Notes under the pieces: model-generated
The model's database searches: none
What the model saw: the letters and a program-made list of their open reading frames with translations, nothing else
What the model was told of the DNA's origin: nothing
Translations under genes and position numbers: made by a program
Shown here: positions 8,830 to 17,554 of the stretch, piece after piece
How positions within the stretch are numbered: the first letter of the stretch is position 1
How the letters are laid out: the number at the start of each line of letters is the position of its first letter
Source: CAVYXZ01 sp965223835
GTDB lineage: Bacteria; Chloroflexota; Anaerolineae; Aggregatilineales; Phototrophicaceae
Length of the DNA stretch: 64,000 bases
Assembly: GCA_965223835.1 (NCBI GenBank)
Contig: OZ245022.1
Coordinates: 372,001-436,000 of the forward strand
Direction of reading: 5' to 3'

Positions 8830-10524
8830 ATGAACCATCTTTCAATTCGGGTACGCTTAATCCTGGGCTTTGCGATCCCCATCGTCTTTTTGCTCGTGGC
8901 CGTGTTTGTCGGTGTTCGCAGTAATGAGGCCATTCGCACCTCCTTCACGACCGTCTCCGAAGTCAATGTGCCGATTGTGAATTTGCTGCAAACACAAAAG
9001 TTCATTGCGTCCCGTTTGATTTCATCGACCAACGAATTCGTGTTGGATTGGGTGCTTGAATCCGAAGAAGGCGAGGAAGCTGAAGCCGAACCATTGTCGG
9101 TAGTGGATGAAACAGGTCCGGTCACTGACAATGACGAGGCCGACGAAACGGTGAATGCAGCCAGTGAAGCGGATGAAGATGAGGAAGAAGATGAGCGGGC
9201 GGAGATTGAAGAAAGCCTGGAGACCTATGCTGCGGTTGCTGACAATTATCGCCAGCTAGTGGTTGAAAAAGCGCCGGGCGAAATTCCCTACCTTGAAAAT
9301 GTTGAAACGACTTCGCAGAATCTGATCGGTGTAACGTCCAGCATCCTGCAAGTCATCGATAGTGGTGGATCGATTGATGATGTTCGTGAGCTGCGTGAAG
9401 AACTTGAGGAAGTGGAGGTTGATTTCCTGGTTGCTATTAACCAGGCATCGGAGTTCGAATTGTATCAATTTGCAGCGCGTCAGATTGATGTCGACACAAC
9501 GGTGCAGCAGTCCTTATCAATCTCCGTCGGCGTGATTATCGTAGCGTTGATTGCGACCACAGCCTTCAGCATATATCTCATTGGCTCCATCACTCGACCG
9601 CTGCGTACACTGATTAATGTAACGGCCCGCCTCCGCAATAACGATCTAACGGCCCGCACGAATCTTACCGGGGCCGATGAACTGGGTGAGATGGGTCGAA
9701 CCTTTGATGAAATGGCTGGTTCGTTGCAACAACGGCAACAAGACCTTGAGACGGCGAACCGGCAACTGGAATACAATCTGGACGAGGTGGAAGCCGCCCG
9801 TGCTGAAGCCGAACGCTCCAATCAGGTGAAGTCGGCTTTTCTCGCTAGCATGTCGCATGAACTGCGCACGCCGCTGAACGCCATCATCAATTATACCAAG
9901 TTCGTCGTCAAGGGCGTGATGGGGGAGATCAACGCCGACCAGGAAGATGCGCTGAACAATGTGGTGGATAGCGCCAAACATCTGCTCAGCCTGATTAATG
10001 ATGTACTCGACATCTCCAAGATTGAATCGGGTTCCCTCAATCTGTTTGTCGAGGATGATGTGGACATGAATGAGATTGTTGCCAGCGCGGCGTCAACGGG
10101 CCGGAGTCTTTTGGTCGACAAGCCAGAAGTGGCGCTGGAACTGGTGGCTGACGAAAACTTGCCGATTATGGTGGGCGACCGGCAGCGTATCCTGCAAATC
10201 ATTCTCAATATCGTATCCAACGCCTGCAAATTCACCGAAACCGGCAAAGTCATCATCAGTGCAGAGACGACGGCAGATGAAATTCAAATCTCGGTCAACG
10301 ATACCGGGCCAGGTATTCCTAAAGATGAGTTTGTCAAAGTGTTTGATCCCTTTGGTCAGACTGGAACCGGTTTGCGCGAGGGTGGGGGGACCGGGCTGGG
10401 GATGCCCATTGCCCGCAGCCTGGCCGAAGCGCATGGTGGACGGGTCTGGTTGGAGAGCGAACCCGGCGTTGGCTCAACCTTTTACCTTGCCTTACCCCTG
10501 CAATCTGCGTTGACCCCGGCCTAG
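8830..10524 (+). CDS. Membrane sensor histidine kinase with acidic extracytoplasmic loop
   Basis: A 564-residue sensor kinase. TM1 spans about 8-29 and TM2 about 230-252, enclosing an outer domain of about 200 residues. Residues 76-130 of that domain are extremely rich in Glu and Asp, which is unusual. HAMP follows (255-305), then a short coiled coil, HisKA with the phospho-accepting His343 in M-S-H-E-L-R-T-P-L-N, and HATPase_c with N box (N-I-V-S-N-A-C-K-F), D-T-G-P-G-I-P and G-T-G-L-G-M-P. Three receiver-only proteins follow at once and are its likely partners. The ATG at 8830 follows a GAGGGGG ribosome site, and upstream in-frame codons lack one. The stimulus is unknown, and the acidic loop could bind metal cations. 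Confidence 0.93.
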   Translation: MNHLSIRVRLILGFAIPIVFLLVAVFVGVRSNEAIRTSFTTVSEVNVPIVNLLQTQKFIASRLISSTNEFVLDWVLESEEGEEAEAEPLSVVDETGPVTDNDEADETVNAASEADEDEEEDERAEIEESLETYAAVADNYRQLVVEKAPGEIPYLENVETTSQNLIGVTSSILQVIDSGGSIDDVRELREELEEVEVDFLVAINQASEFELYQFAARQIDVDTTVQQSLSISVGVIIVALIATTAFSIYLIGSITRPLRTLINVTARLRNNDLTARTNLTGADELGEMGRTFDEMAGSLQQRQQDLETANRQLEYNLDEVEAARAEAERSNQVKSAFLASMSHELRTPLNAIINYTKFVVKGVMGEINADQEDALNNVVDSAKHLLSLINDVLDISKIESGSLNLFVEDDVDMNEIVASAASTGRSLLVDKPEVALELVADENLPIMVGDRQRILQIILNIVSNACKFTETGKVIISAETTADEIQISVNDTGPGIPKDEFVKVFDPFGQTGTGLREGGGTGLGMPIARSLAEAHGGRVWLESEPGVGSTFYLALPLQSALTPA

Positions 10525-10537
10525 AGGAGCAAAAGCC

Positions 10538-10948
10538 ATGAATGAGAACACTGCCATTTTGTACGTAGAAGATGACGAGCGCAGTCGCAATATCATGCGC
10601 TTGCTTCTGGAAAACATGATGGGCCTGACTCATGTCAATATTTTCGAGGATAGTAATAATTTCGTGGAGCGAGTTGACGCGTTGCAACCCCAGCCCGATG
10701 TTGTCTTGCTGGACATTCACGTGCCGCCCCATGATGGCTTTGAGATGCTGAAATTGCTGCGTGCCCGGCCTGCGTTCTCAACCATCAGCATCATTGCGCT
10801 GACGGCCAGCGTGATGAGCGAAGAAATTCAACAACTGAAATCTGCCGGGTTTGACGGGGTGATCGCCAAGCCCATCGACATGGAAACATTCCCGGATTTG
10901 CTAGACCGTGTCATGAACGGTGAGCATGTCTGGCACATCATAGCATAA
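10538..10948 (+). CDS. Receiver-only response regulator (first of three)
   Basis: A 136-residue stand-alone CheY-like receiver with no output domain. The acidic pocket (Glu11, Asp12, Asp13), phospho-acceptor Asp59 in L-L-D-I-H-V-P, switch Thr89 and Lys111 in A-K-P are all present, so it should be phosphorylatable. It begins 13 bases after the histidine kinase stop and has GAGGAG before its ATG. The C-terminus ends N-G-E-H-V-W-H-I-I-A, and the Val-Trp tail recurs in the next two receivers. It may pass phosphate onward or bind a partner, since it cannot bind DNA itself. Confidence 0.93.
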   Translation: MNENTAILYVEDDERSRNIMRLLLENMMGLTHVNIFEDSNNFVERVDALQPQPDVVLLDIHVPPHDGFEMLKLLRARPAFSTISIIALTASVMSEEIQQLKSAGFDGVIAKPIDMETFPDLLDRVMNGEHVWHIIA

Positions 10949-10963
10949 GTGAGGAAGTGTAAC

Positions 10964-11371
10964 ATGCTGTTTAGCGGAGACCGGATTTTCATTATCGAAG
11001 ACAATGCCAGCAATTCGAGCGTGATGCGCATGATTCTGGAATGGCAGGGCGCGCGAACGACGGTTGAACGATGGGTCGATGAAAATACGATTGATCGCAT
11101 CAAGGCATTTGTACCCATTGACGCGATTGTCCTGGACTTAATGTTTCCCGATAACATTACCGGGTATGATATTTATGAAGTTATTCGGTCGGAGCCAGAA
11201 TTCAAAACGATTCCGATTGTCGCGGTGTCGGCGATGGATGCCTCCGTCGCGGTGCCCAAAGTGAAGTCAATGGGATTTGCTGGATTTATCGCTAAGCCGA
11301 TAGATTATGATTTGTTTCCTAAACAAATCGCCAGTATCGTCGCCGGAGAGCAAGTCTGGTGGTTGCGTTAA
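10964..11371 (+). CDS. Receiver-only response regulator (second of three)
   Basis: A 135-residue CheY-like receiver. Glu12/Asp13 form the acidic pocket, Asp58 in I-V-L-D-L-M-F is the acceptor, Ser89 replaces the switch Thr, and Lys111 is in A-K-P. The tail G-E-Q-V-W-W-L-R matches the Val-Trp endings of its neighbours. I start it at the ATG at 10964, six bases after GAGGAAG, rather than at the GTG at 10949 that abuts the previous stop. It lies in the same operon as the kinase. Confidence 0.92.
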   Translation: MLFSGDRIFIIEDNASNSSVMRMILEWQGARTTVERWVDENTIDRIKAFVPIDAIVLDLMFPDNITGYDIYEVIRSEPEFKTIPIVAVSAMDASVAVPKVKSMGFAGFIAKPIDYDLFPKQIASIVAGEQVWWLR

Positions 11372-11390
11372 GGACAGATGAGGTACAAAT

Positions 11391-11780
11391 ATGAGTCGAA
11401 ACCGGGCACTGATTATCGATGATAACGCGCAAAATGTGAACATCCTGTCGCACATGCTGGAGATGGAGGGGTTGACCTCGATTAAGGTGCAGCATCCGAA
11501 ACGGTTGGATGCCGCCTTGCGAGATGTGGATGACGTCGCCGTCATATTCCTGGATTTAGAAATGCCGGGTCGCGATGGCTTTGAAGTCTTTGAAGATTTG
11601 CAAGCTGATCCCCGTTTTCAAGGCGTGCCAATTGTAGCCTACACCGTGCATGTCAGTGAGATCAATGTCGTGCGGCAGCGCGGTTTCCACAGTTTTCTGG
11701 GTAAACCACTGGATGCCGATCGCTTTCCCGCCCAGTTGGCCCGCATTCTCAACGATCAACCCGTCTGGGCCGCTCACTAA
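11391..11780 (+). CDS. Receiver-only response regulator (third of three)
   Basis: A 129-residue CheY-like receiver with Asp10/Asp11, acceptor Asp55 in F-L-D-L-E-M-P-G-R-D-G, switch Thr85 and Lys105 in G-K-P. It ends D-Q-P-V-W-A-A-H, keeping the Val-Trp tail. It is the last gene of the four-gene kinase/receiver operon and is followed by a terminator 38 bases on. Having no output domain, it probably signals by protein contact. Confidence 0.92.
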   Translation: MSRNRALIIDDNAQNVNILSHMLEMEGLTSIKVQHPKRLDAALRDVDDVAVIFLDLEMPGRDGFEVFEDLQADPRFQGVPIVAYTVHVSEINVVRQRGFHSFLGKPLDADRFPAQLARILNDQPVWAAH

Positions 11781-11817
11781 TCATCAATTTGGACATCAGT
11801 TAGTTTTGCTACATCAC

Positions 11818-11840
11818 AAGCCGGGATTCCCGGCTTTTTA
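11818..11840 (+). terminator. Terminator of the kinase/receiver operon
   Basis: AAGCCGGGA-T-TCCCGGCTT, a near-perfect stem with a tight loop, followed by TTTTA. Its right end overlaps the stop codon of the convergent S9 peptidase gene. Confidence 0.8.
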
Positions 11841-13667
11841 CGTTGCGGGCAGTGTCCGATTGAGAAAGTCAACTATGGCCTGACCAAAGGCGATCTGGTT
11901 GGGCAATTTGGTGATGCCATGCCCCTCGTCGGCGAAGATCAATAGTTCAACCGGGATGCCACGCTTTTCCAGCGCCGCCGCGATCTGGCGACTCTCATCG
12001 ACCGGGACGCGCGGATCGTTTTCGCCATGTTGAATCAACAAGGGCACCTTGATCTCATCGACTTTATGAATCGGCGAGATGTGCTTGAGTGTCGTCCGAT
12101 GCTGCGCCAATGTGCCATATTCTTGTTCGCGGTGGGTTCGGCGGTAGGTGCTGGTGTTTTCCAGGAAGGTGACAAAATCGCTGATGCCCACCGATTCGAT
12201 GGCTACCGCCCACAGGTTGGGATATTCGGTGATCGCTGACAGTACCATGAAGCCGCCATAGCTGCGCCCGTAAATAATGATGCGGTCGGGGTCAATGCCG
12301 GGTTGGGTTCGCAGCCAATCAGCCGCCGCCGCCAGATCCGCTACTGAGTCGAGCCGTTTCTCAATATCATCCAGATGCGAGTATGTATTGCCATAGCCAG
12401 TTGAGCCGCGCACATTGGGGATGAGCAGGGCATAACCGCTATTGACCAGGAATTGTTCCAGCGGCTTAAACTCCGGGCGCGATTGTGATTCAGGTCCGCC
12501 ATGCACGTCAATGATGACCGGGTGCGGTCCTGCGGTGTGTGGTCGGTAGATAAATGCTGGAATTTGCCGCTCATCGAACGTCGGGTAGCGTACCAAATCG
12601 GGGGCGACAAAATGGGCTGCTGTCAGGCCGCCTTGTCCCGCCCGGGTTATTGATCGCACTTGATTGTTTCCCAGCGTCCACTGCTGAACATTTGTTGCCT
12701 GGGTGGATGTGCTGGCGGCAAACAAGATCGCGCTTGAATCCGGCGTAAAAACGAGTTGGGCGCCAATGTCATAGGTGCGGGCCAGTACGCCCTGATTGAA
12801 ACTGTTTAGGGATTGAGTCGCGCCACTCACCAGATCAAGTGCATGGAGTTCGCTGTAGCCGTCGACATTGACAGCGTAGGCCAGCGTATTGCCATCAGGT
12901 GACAGCGCACACCCTTCCACATCCCAGTCCGGCGCAACGAGTTTTTCCACATCGCCGGTCTGAAGATTCAGCTTTGCCAGATACAGAAAATCGGCATCTT
13001 GATCGGTACACAGGTACAGTGTCTGACTATCGGGCGCGTAATTTAAACTCTGAAAAGTGGTCAGTGTATCACTTGGCAGAAGCTGGCGGGACGCGCCTGT
13101 TTGTAGATCGATTTCGTAGAGGGCATGGTCAAAGCTGCCGCGCATCCATCCGGCCACAACCCGCTGACCATCGGGTGCGAAAGCCATCCCTGCCGGGATC
13201 AAGGGTGTGTCGTTCTGCCAGATCAACCGGGCCTCGCCGTCCAATGGTCGCACATAAAGATCGAACAGACCGGGATCGCGCCGATTGGCGGTAAACAGAA
13301 TCGATTTGCCATCGGCGGACCAGTCGCCGAAGCCGTGGGTTGCATCCTCATAACCCGCCGTGAGCGCCACCTCTTCGCCGCTGTCGGGGTCCAGCAGGAA
13401 TAGCTGCATCCGTTCGTTGCCACCCACATCGCGGCCATAGATCAACTGCGACCCAACCGGTGCATAGCGCACCATCTGCACCCGTTCCGCACCGAACGTA
13501 AGCTGATCGGGCCATCGGGGTGGGCCGTTGCTTGACGTCACCTGCCAGACCTGCGGCGTCCCGGTGATTGTTGCCAGAAACGCGACTTGCTGCCCGTCGG
13601 CGCGAATCGTCGGATTGGAGCACGCCTGTACATTCAGATAGCGTGCTATGTTCGTTGCAGTGGTCAT
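11838..13667 (-). CDS. S9-family peptidase (acylaminoacyl / dipeptidyl peptidase type)
   Basis: A 609-residue serine peptidase with an N-terminal beta-propeller of WD40/TolB-like repeats (about 1-340; several D-S-x-x-I/L-x-F-x-A blades) and a C-terminal alpha/beta-hydrolase domain. The nucleophile is in Y-G-R-S-Y-G-G near residue 467, the Asp in H-G-E-N-D-P-R-V-P near 550, and the His in D-E-G-H-G-I near 583, giving a full catalytic triad. No signal peptide is visible, so it is likely cytoplasmic. It probably cleaves oligopeptides. Its ATG overlaps the stop of the upstream DUF4404 gene by four bases (ATGA), so the pair is translationally coupled. Confidence 0.93.
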   Translation of the reverse strand: MTTATNIARYLNVQACSNPTIRADGQQVAFLATITGTPQVWQVTSSNGPPRWPDQLTFGAERVQMVRYAPVGSQLIYGRDVGGNERMQLFLLDPDSGEEVALTAGYEDATHGFGDWSADGKSILFTANRRDPGLFDLYVRPLDGEARLIWQNDTPLIPAGMAFAPDGQRVVAGWMRGSFDHALYEIDLQTGASRQLLPSDTLTTFQSLNYAPDSQTLYLCTDQDADFLYLAKLNLQTGDVEKLVAPDWDVEGCALSPDGNTLAYAVNVDGYSELHALDLVSGATQSLNSFNQGVLARTYDIGAQLVFTPDSSAILFAASTSTQATNVQQWTLGNNQVRSITRAGQGGLTAAHFVAPDLVRYPTFDERQIPAFIYRPHTAGPHPVIIDVHGGPESQSRPEFKPLEQFLVNSGYALLIPNVRGSTGYGNTYSHLDDIEKRLDSVADLAAAADWLRTQPGIDPDRIIIYGRSYGGFMVLSAITEYPNLWAVAIESVGISDFVTFLENTSTYRRTHREQEYGTLAQHRTTLKHISPIHKVDEIKVPLLIQHGENDPRVPVDESRQIAAALEKRGIPVELLIFADEGHGITKLPNQIAFGQAIVDFLNRTLPAT

Positions 13668-13909
13668 ACGCCGCCGCGTCCCAAAATCGCAATTGCCGAG
13701 CGCAGCGCCTGCGCCAGGTCAGGGTGATCTTTGTCGAACAGAATCAGACCTTTTTCCAGCTCGTCCACCAACCGCGGACGATGATCGGCGTTGTCCATGC
13801 CTTGTCCGATATGATCCTCTAATGCATCAAGATAATCCCGGTAATTTGGATCAGTGACAGGCGTATTTCTGATTTTCTCGCGCAGTTCTTCCAGCGTTTG
13901 TTTCGGCAT
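13664..13909 (-). CDS. Small DUF4404-like protein
   Basis: An 81-residue, mostly helical, charged protein beginning MPKQTLEELREKIRN and ending with a helix A-L-R-S-A-I-A-I-L-G-R-G-G. The start and end patterns match what I recall of the DUF4404 family, whose function is unknown. GGAGG lies just before its ATG at 13909. It is coupled to the downstream S9 peptidase by a four-base overlap. Confidence 0.7.
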   Translation of the reverse strand: MPKQTLEELREKIRNTPVTDPNYRDYLDALEDHIGQGMDNADHRPRLVDELEKGLILFDKDHPDLAQALRSAIAILGRGGV

Positions 13910-14260
13910 CAGTCACCTCCATTTATATTATATCATTGTCGGCGACACCTCGAAGCTGTCATTCGGCATACCAGAATACAGCTAACATATCCACCCTGCA
14001 TGGACTGAATCCTGCTCTGCTATCTTCCATGCAGGTGTGTGGGCAGCAGAAAAGTTTACAACACCAAGACGCTGCAAATTGCAGCTAACGCCCTCTTTGC
14101 CTATAGCAATCAAAGGGAGTCCGTCAGCATGCCGGTGACCTTCTCCTTTCGATACATATTGAGGTCGCTTTGCCGAGATGACCAAACCTTTGTGATCGGG
14201 GTAAGCTCCAATGCGTATAATGAGTTTGAGTCTAGCGTAAATGGATTATTCAACGTATCA
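13910..14260. other. Gap before the GT-C-like membrane protein
   Basis: About 350 bases between divergent genes. It contains a TATAAT at 14216-14221 with a possible TTGTGA 20 bases upstream (too far to be ideal) and an AGGGAG-ATG at 14114-14131. The latter could be an earlier, in-frame start for the next gene. No other gene is seen. Confidence 0.4.
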
Positions 14261-15817
14261 ATGCGTACCGTAATTTCAGATCATTTTATGGAAAACCATG
14301 CTCCCTGGATTGCCGGTGTTAGTGTGCTGGTGCTGCTTACAGCAGCTGTTTTGGCATGGGGTTTGACATACACGGAAGGTCACTTGACCTCTACAGTAGA
14401 CGACGCTTTCATCCATATGGCGATCGCGCGTAGTTTTGCTGAATATGGAGTTTGGGGTGTTACACCTCATGAATTCACATCGTCGTCATCGTCACTCTTG
14501 TGGAGTTTGCTGATTGCAGTATTCTTTCGAGTTTTTGGAACGGTTACATTCATTCCCCTGGCATTGGCGCTTGTGTGTTCGGTTGTACTGCTGATCTTGA
14601 TTGACCGACTGTTATGGGGCTATGGTTGTTCGACTGGGGTACGTTTTGCTGTCCAATTTGCAGTAATCCTGGCGGTGCCCCTCCCGTCAGCCGTAATCAG
14701 CGGTATGGAACATGTGCTGCAAGCATTGCTCACCGTAGCCTTTGCGGCCTATAGCTTTGCTGCGCTCCACCAACGCAAATCGCTCAGCGTGTGGTGTCTG
14801 CTGGCAATGCTGCTGGTCGCGACGCGCTTCGAAGGCCTGTTTGCTGTTGGGTTGATCTGCCTGTTTTCGGTGTGGCAAACGCGGCGGATCACGACTGCGC
14901 TGGCACTTGGGCTGGCAGCGCTCGTACCGGTAGGTATCTTCGGTTTGATTTCATTAAGTAATGGGTGGTATGCATTACCCAATTCAGTCCTCATGAAAGG
15001 TGCCGGGTTCGATTTCTCAACACCTCTGGGTATCGCGCTGTTCGTTGGTTTGCGCGGCTTGTTGCACATCGCCAGAGTGCCTGCTGTCTTGCTAGTGACG
15101 ATTGGGTTGGGCTATGCATTTATGGTCCAACGCGAACAGCGAACCTGGCGCTGGTTTGCGCTTCTATTGATTGCACTACATTTACAGTTTGCACAAACCG
15201 GCTCCTTTTTTCGTTATGAGATCTATTTAATGACGATTGGCTTGGTGGCATTGTTTTCAGGAATGCGCACGCTTATTCCGGCATCAAGAGAGCAATGGAT
15301 GGTTGCCTTTGCCGGTGCTCTTATTCTTGCGCTACCGTTAACGGGCTATGGTCTCACCGTAACCTATCGTACCCCGATCGCCATGATGAACAATTTCCAT
15401 CAGCAATATCAGATGGGGCAATTTCTAAGGGAATTTTATCCTAACGAGTCTGTTGTACTGAACGACATAGGCGCGCCATCTTTCTACGGTGATATACAAT
15501 TGATTGATGCTGCCGGTCTGGGAACTTTCGCTACAGCCGCCGCGATTCGCGAAGAAGGGGTGTTGTCTGCAAATTCCCTGGATGTACTGGCCCGCGACGC
15601 CAATATTGCACTAGCAATCGTTTTTGACCTGTGGGTTGACGTCCCCTCATCCTGGATTCTGGTTGGTAGCTGGACGATTTCCAATAATGTAATCGCCGCA
15701 CAGGATACCGTATCTTTCTATGCGCTGGATGATACCCGCGCCCGTCGTCTCGAGAATGCGTTGCGCCATTATAATCTGCCCGATAGCGTTGAGTTTACGG
15801 TGGTAGCCCAATCTTGA
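14261..15817 (+). CDS. Polytopic GT-C-type glycosyltransferase-like membrane protein
   Basis: A 518-residue protein with about ten membrane segments, the first near residues 14-36. Just after it comes S-T-V-D-D-A-F-I-H, the acidic pair expected in the first outer loop of GT-C glycosyltransferases that use lipid-linked sugar donors. A T-S-S-S-S-S-L-L-W motif follows, as in GT39/DUF2029-type proteins. The C-terminal soluble part has N-D-I-G-A-P-S-F-Y and D-A-A-G-L-G, also seen in that group. The start is uncertain: the ATG at 14261 fits the topology, but an in-frame ATG at 14129 has a better ribosome site and would add 44 residues. The acceptor is unknown. It is a single-gene unit. Confidence 0.75.
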   Translation: MRTVISDHFMENHAPWIAGVSVLVLLTAAVLAWGLTYTEGHLTSTVDDAFIHMAIARSFAEYGVWGVTPHEFTSSSSSLLWSLLIAVFFRVFGTVTFIPLALALVCSVVLLILIDRLLWGYGCSTGVRFAVQFAVILAVPLPSAVISGMEHVLQALLTVAFAAYSFAALHQRKSLSVWCLLAMLLVATRFEGLFAVGLICLFSVWQTRRITTALALGLAALVPVGIFGLISLSNGWYALPNSVLMKGAGFDFSTPLGIALFVGLRGLLHIARVPAVLLVTIGLGYAFMVQREQRTWRWFALLLIALHLQFAQTGSFFRYEIYLMTIGLVALFSGMRTLIPASREQWMVAFAGALILALPLTGYGLTVTYRTPIAMMNNFHQQYQMGQFLREFYPNESVVLNDIGAPSFYGDIQLIDAAGLGTFATAAAIREEGVLSANSLDVLARDANIALAIVFDLWVDVPSSWILVGSWTISNNVIAAQDTVSFYALDDTRARRLENALRHYNLPDSVEFTVVAQS

Positions 15818-15910
15818 ATCGTTTTCCCTTTCATACCACCATCCGCTGTTTCTCGAGGGTAAATGTTGGAAACGTATGATGCGATTATGTGCTTTTTCTC
15901 AAGTCTTGAC

Positions 15911-17164
15911 CTAAAAGTTGCGAACTTTGACGCGCCTGCCGGGCTTGACTTCTAGCATTCCATCGGCATCGCCTTCAAGATTCCAGTCGCCTCTATTGAC
16001 GAGATCAACCCAGAAATCGCCGCGTACTTTCAAGCCGGGCAGATTATCGCGTTCAGCCTGGCGATCATGGGAGGCTTTGCGCCCGCGGGCCAGAGCTGCA
16101 ATTAAGTCTTCTTCGCGTCCGCCATTTTCGGGCATACGACTCTTGGGGGCGACACCAATTTCGCGTTCGGCTGCGCCCAGGAAACCATGACGTGGCCCGA
16201 AGTTGATGCCCATATCGAAGATGAGTGCTTGGCCCAGCGGCGTTTGCACATTGCGGGGCTTGATGCTCAAGTCCTGGACGACGTTCCAGTAATGTTCGGT
16301 AGCCGCCTCGTCCTGGGCCTGTTGCATAATCGGGTCGTTGGCGGCAGCAATGAGGAGTTCTTTATAGCGCCCATCATCGCGCAGACCTTCATCGTGATTG
16401 CGGGTGCGGTCCAGATAGTTGGCACGCAGTTCGCTGGCGATGGTGCTGTTGGATCGGCTGGTAAATTTTACGAGCACGCTAAACAGGCTGCTACCGGCTA
16501 ATGTAAACTGAAATCGGCCATAACTGACAATGCCATCGTCATAGTTCTGGTAACTGGCATAGCCGCCTCCTTCAAAGCCTTCCGTGATATTGAAGGCCGC
16601 CTGGCGCACGCGATCTTCGTCGCGTAAGTCATCGGGTAGGGCAGGGGGAGAGGTTACCGGGCCTGGTTGAGCGGGCATCGTAGGCGTTGGCGCAACAGCC
16701 GGTTGTTCAGTCAATGGGGCAGGTGTCGGCGCGGCAGTGGGTTCTGGGCCTGGTGAGGGCGGCGTTGCTGGTGTAGGTGCGGGGGCGGGTGTGGCGACCG
16801 ATTGGGCGACGCTCATCGTCTCCTGACCGGGTGCGATGACATCCCGGCGTTCCAGCGCAAACGCAAAGGCTTCCTCGTTGATGATGGCATAGCCGAAGGG
16901 TACCCCATCGCCCTGACAGGCGAGTAAATCATCACGGACCCAGCCTTGCCGACCATCGGGGAATTGAAGCTGGAACCATTGATAGAGTTTGCCCTGAAAG
17001 CGGATCCCGGCTTCATCAGGTTGAACATCCAGGACGGGTAGACCAGTCATGCCAACCTGGGCCTTAAATGGATTGTCGTAAGTGGTCGCTGGCCCGGTTC
17101 GGGTATTGATCTCAATAATCGATGGATTGTGAGGTAGGCCGCGAATTTTGGCTGTAAAGGACAT
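15911..17164 (-). CDS. SH3 plus chitosanase/lysozyme-like wall hydrolase
   Basis: A 417-residue modular protein. Residues 1-85 look like a bacterial SH3 domain (R-T-G-P-A-T-T-Y-D-N, then G-R-Q-G-W-V-R-D-D). About 118-175 is a Pro/Ala/Thr-rich linker, and 185-417 resembles the GH46 chitosanase-like, lysozyme-fold group, with E-G-F-E-G-G-G-Y-A-S-Y, D-D-G-I-V-S-Y-G-R-F-Q-F and F-D-M-G-I-N-F-G segments holding candidate catalytic Glu and Asp. It likely cuts a beta-1,4-linked amino-sugar polymer. No signal peptide is seen at the N-terminus, which is odd for a wall enzyme. GGGAG precedes the ATG. The family call is moderate, the modular layout is clear. Confidence 0.65.
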   Translation of the reverse strand: MSFTAKIRGLPHNPSIIEINTRTGPATTYDNPFKAQVGMTGLPVLDVQPDEAGIRFQGKLYQWFQLQFPDGRQGWVRDDLLACQGDGVPFGYAIINEEAFAFALERRDVIAPGQETMSVAQSVATPAPAPTPATPPSPGPEPTAAPTPAPLTEQPAVAPTPTMPAQPGPVTSPPALPDDLRDEDRVRQAAFNITEGFEGGGYASYQNYDDGIVSYGRFQFTLAGSSLFSVLVKFTSRSNSTIASELRANYLDRTRNHDEGLRDDGRYKELLIAAANDPIMQQAQDEAATEHYWNVVQDLSIKPRNVQTPLGQALIFDMGINFGPRHGFLGAAEREIGVAPKSRMPENGGREEDLIAALARGRKASHDRQAERDNLPGLKVRGDFWVDLVNRGDWNLEGDADGMLEVKPGRRVKVRNF

Positions 17165-17554
17165 CGTTTTTCTCCCGGTTTTAGAGTCTCAAAAGAATTG
17201 TCTCACCTATGGTTGTTTTATCGGTGCCCAGACCAGATATAGTTAGAAGCATCTTCATAATACAACAAAATACAACAAATCTTCCTGGAAATGCGCCACA
17301 AGCTTCCATATCAGCGTGTGTCAGAGAGTGGCGGCTCGAAGAGGTTATAAAAATGTTTAATGGGCTTAAAAAAGGTCAATTAACTTGAGAGGTTTTGTGG
17401 ATTCGTGTAGTCAATAACAAGGGATTGAATGCAAGCGGAAAGTGATTATCCTATTTTCGTGTAGTCATAATAACATTAACCATTACAAGCTTAGACATCT
17501 TTCTATCGTTTATACGGGTATCATACAGACACACGGCAGAGGCCCAGCCAGCAA
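17165..17554. other. AT-rich gap upstream of the wall hydrolase gene
   Basis: About 390 bases with no credible gene. It is AT-rich compared with its surroundings and holds a tandem TACAACAAA pair (17261-17279) and a 12-base direct repeat listed separately. It probably contains the promoter of the hydrolase gene. Confidence 0.5.
17402..17467. repeat. 12-base direct repeat, possible operator pair
   Basis: TTCGTGTAGTCA occurs exactly at 17402-17413 and again at 17456-17467, 54 bases apart, which is near five helical turns. Both copies are followed by an A/T-rich AATAACA-like stretch. It may be a regulator-binding pair for the SH3/hydrolase gene. Confidence 0.4.
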
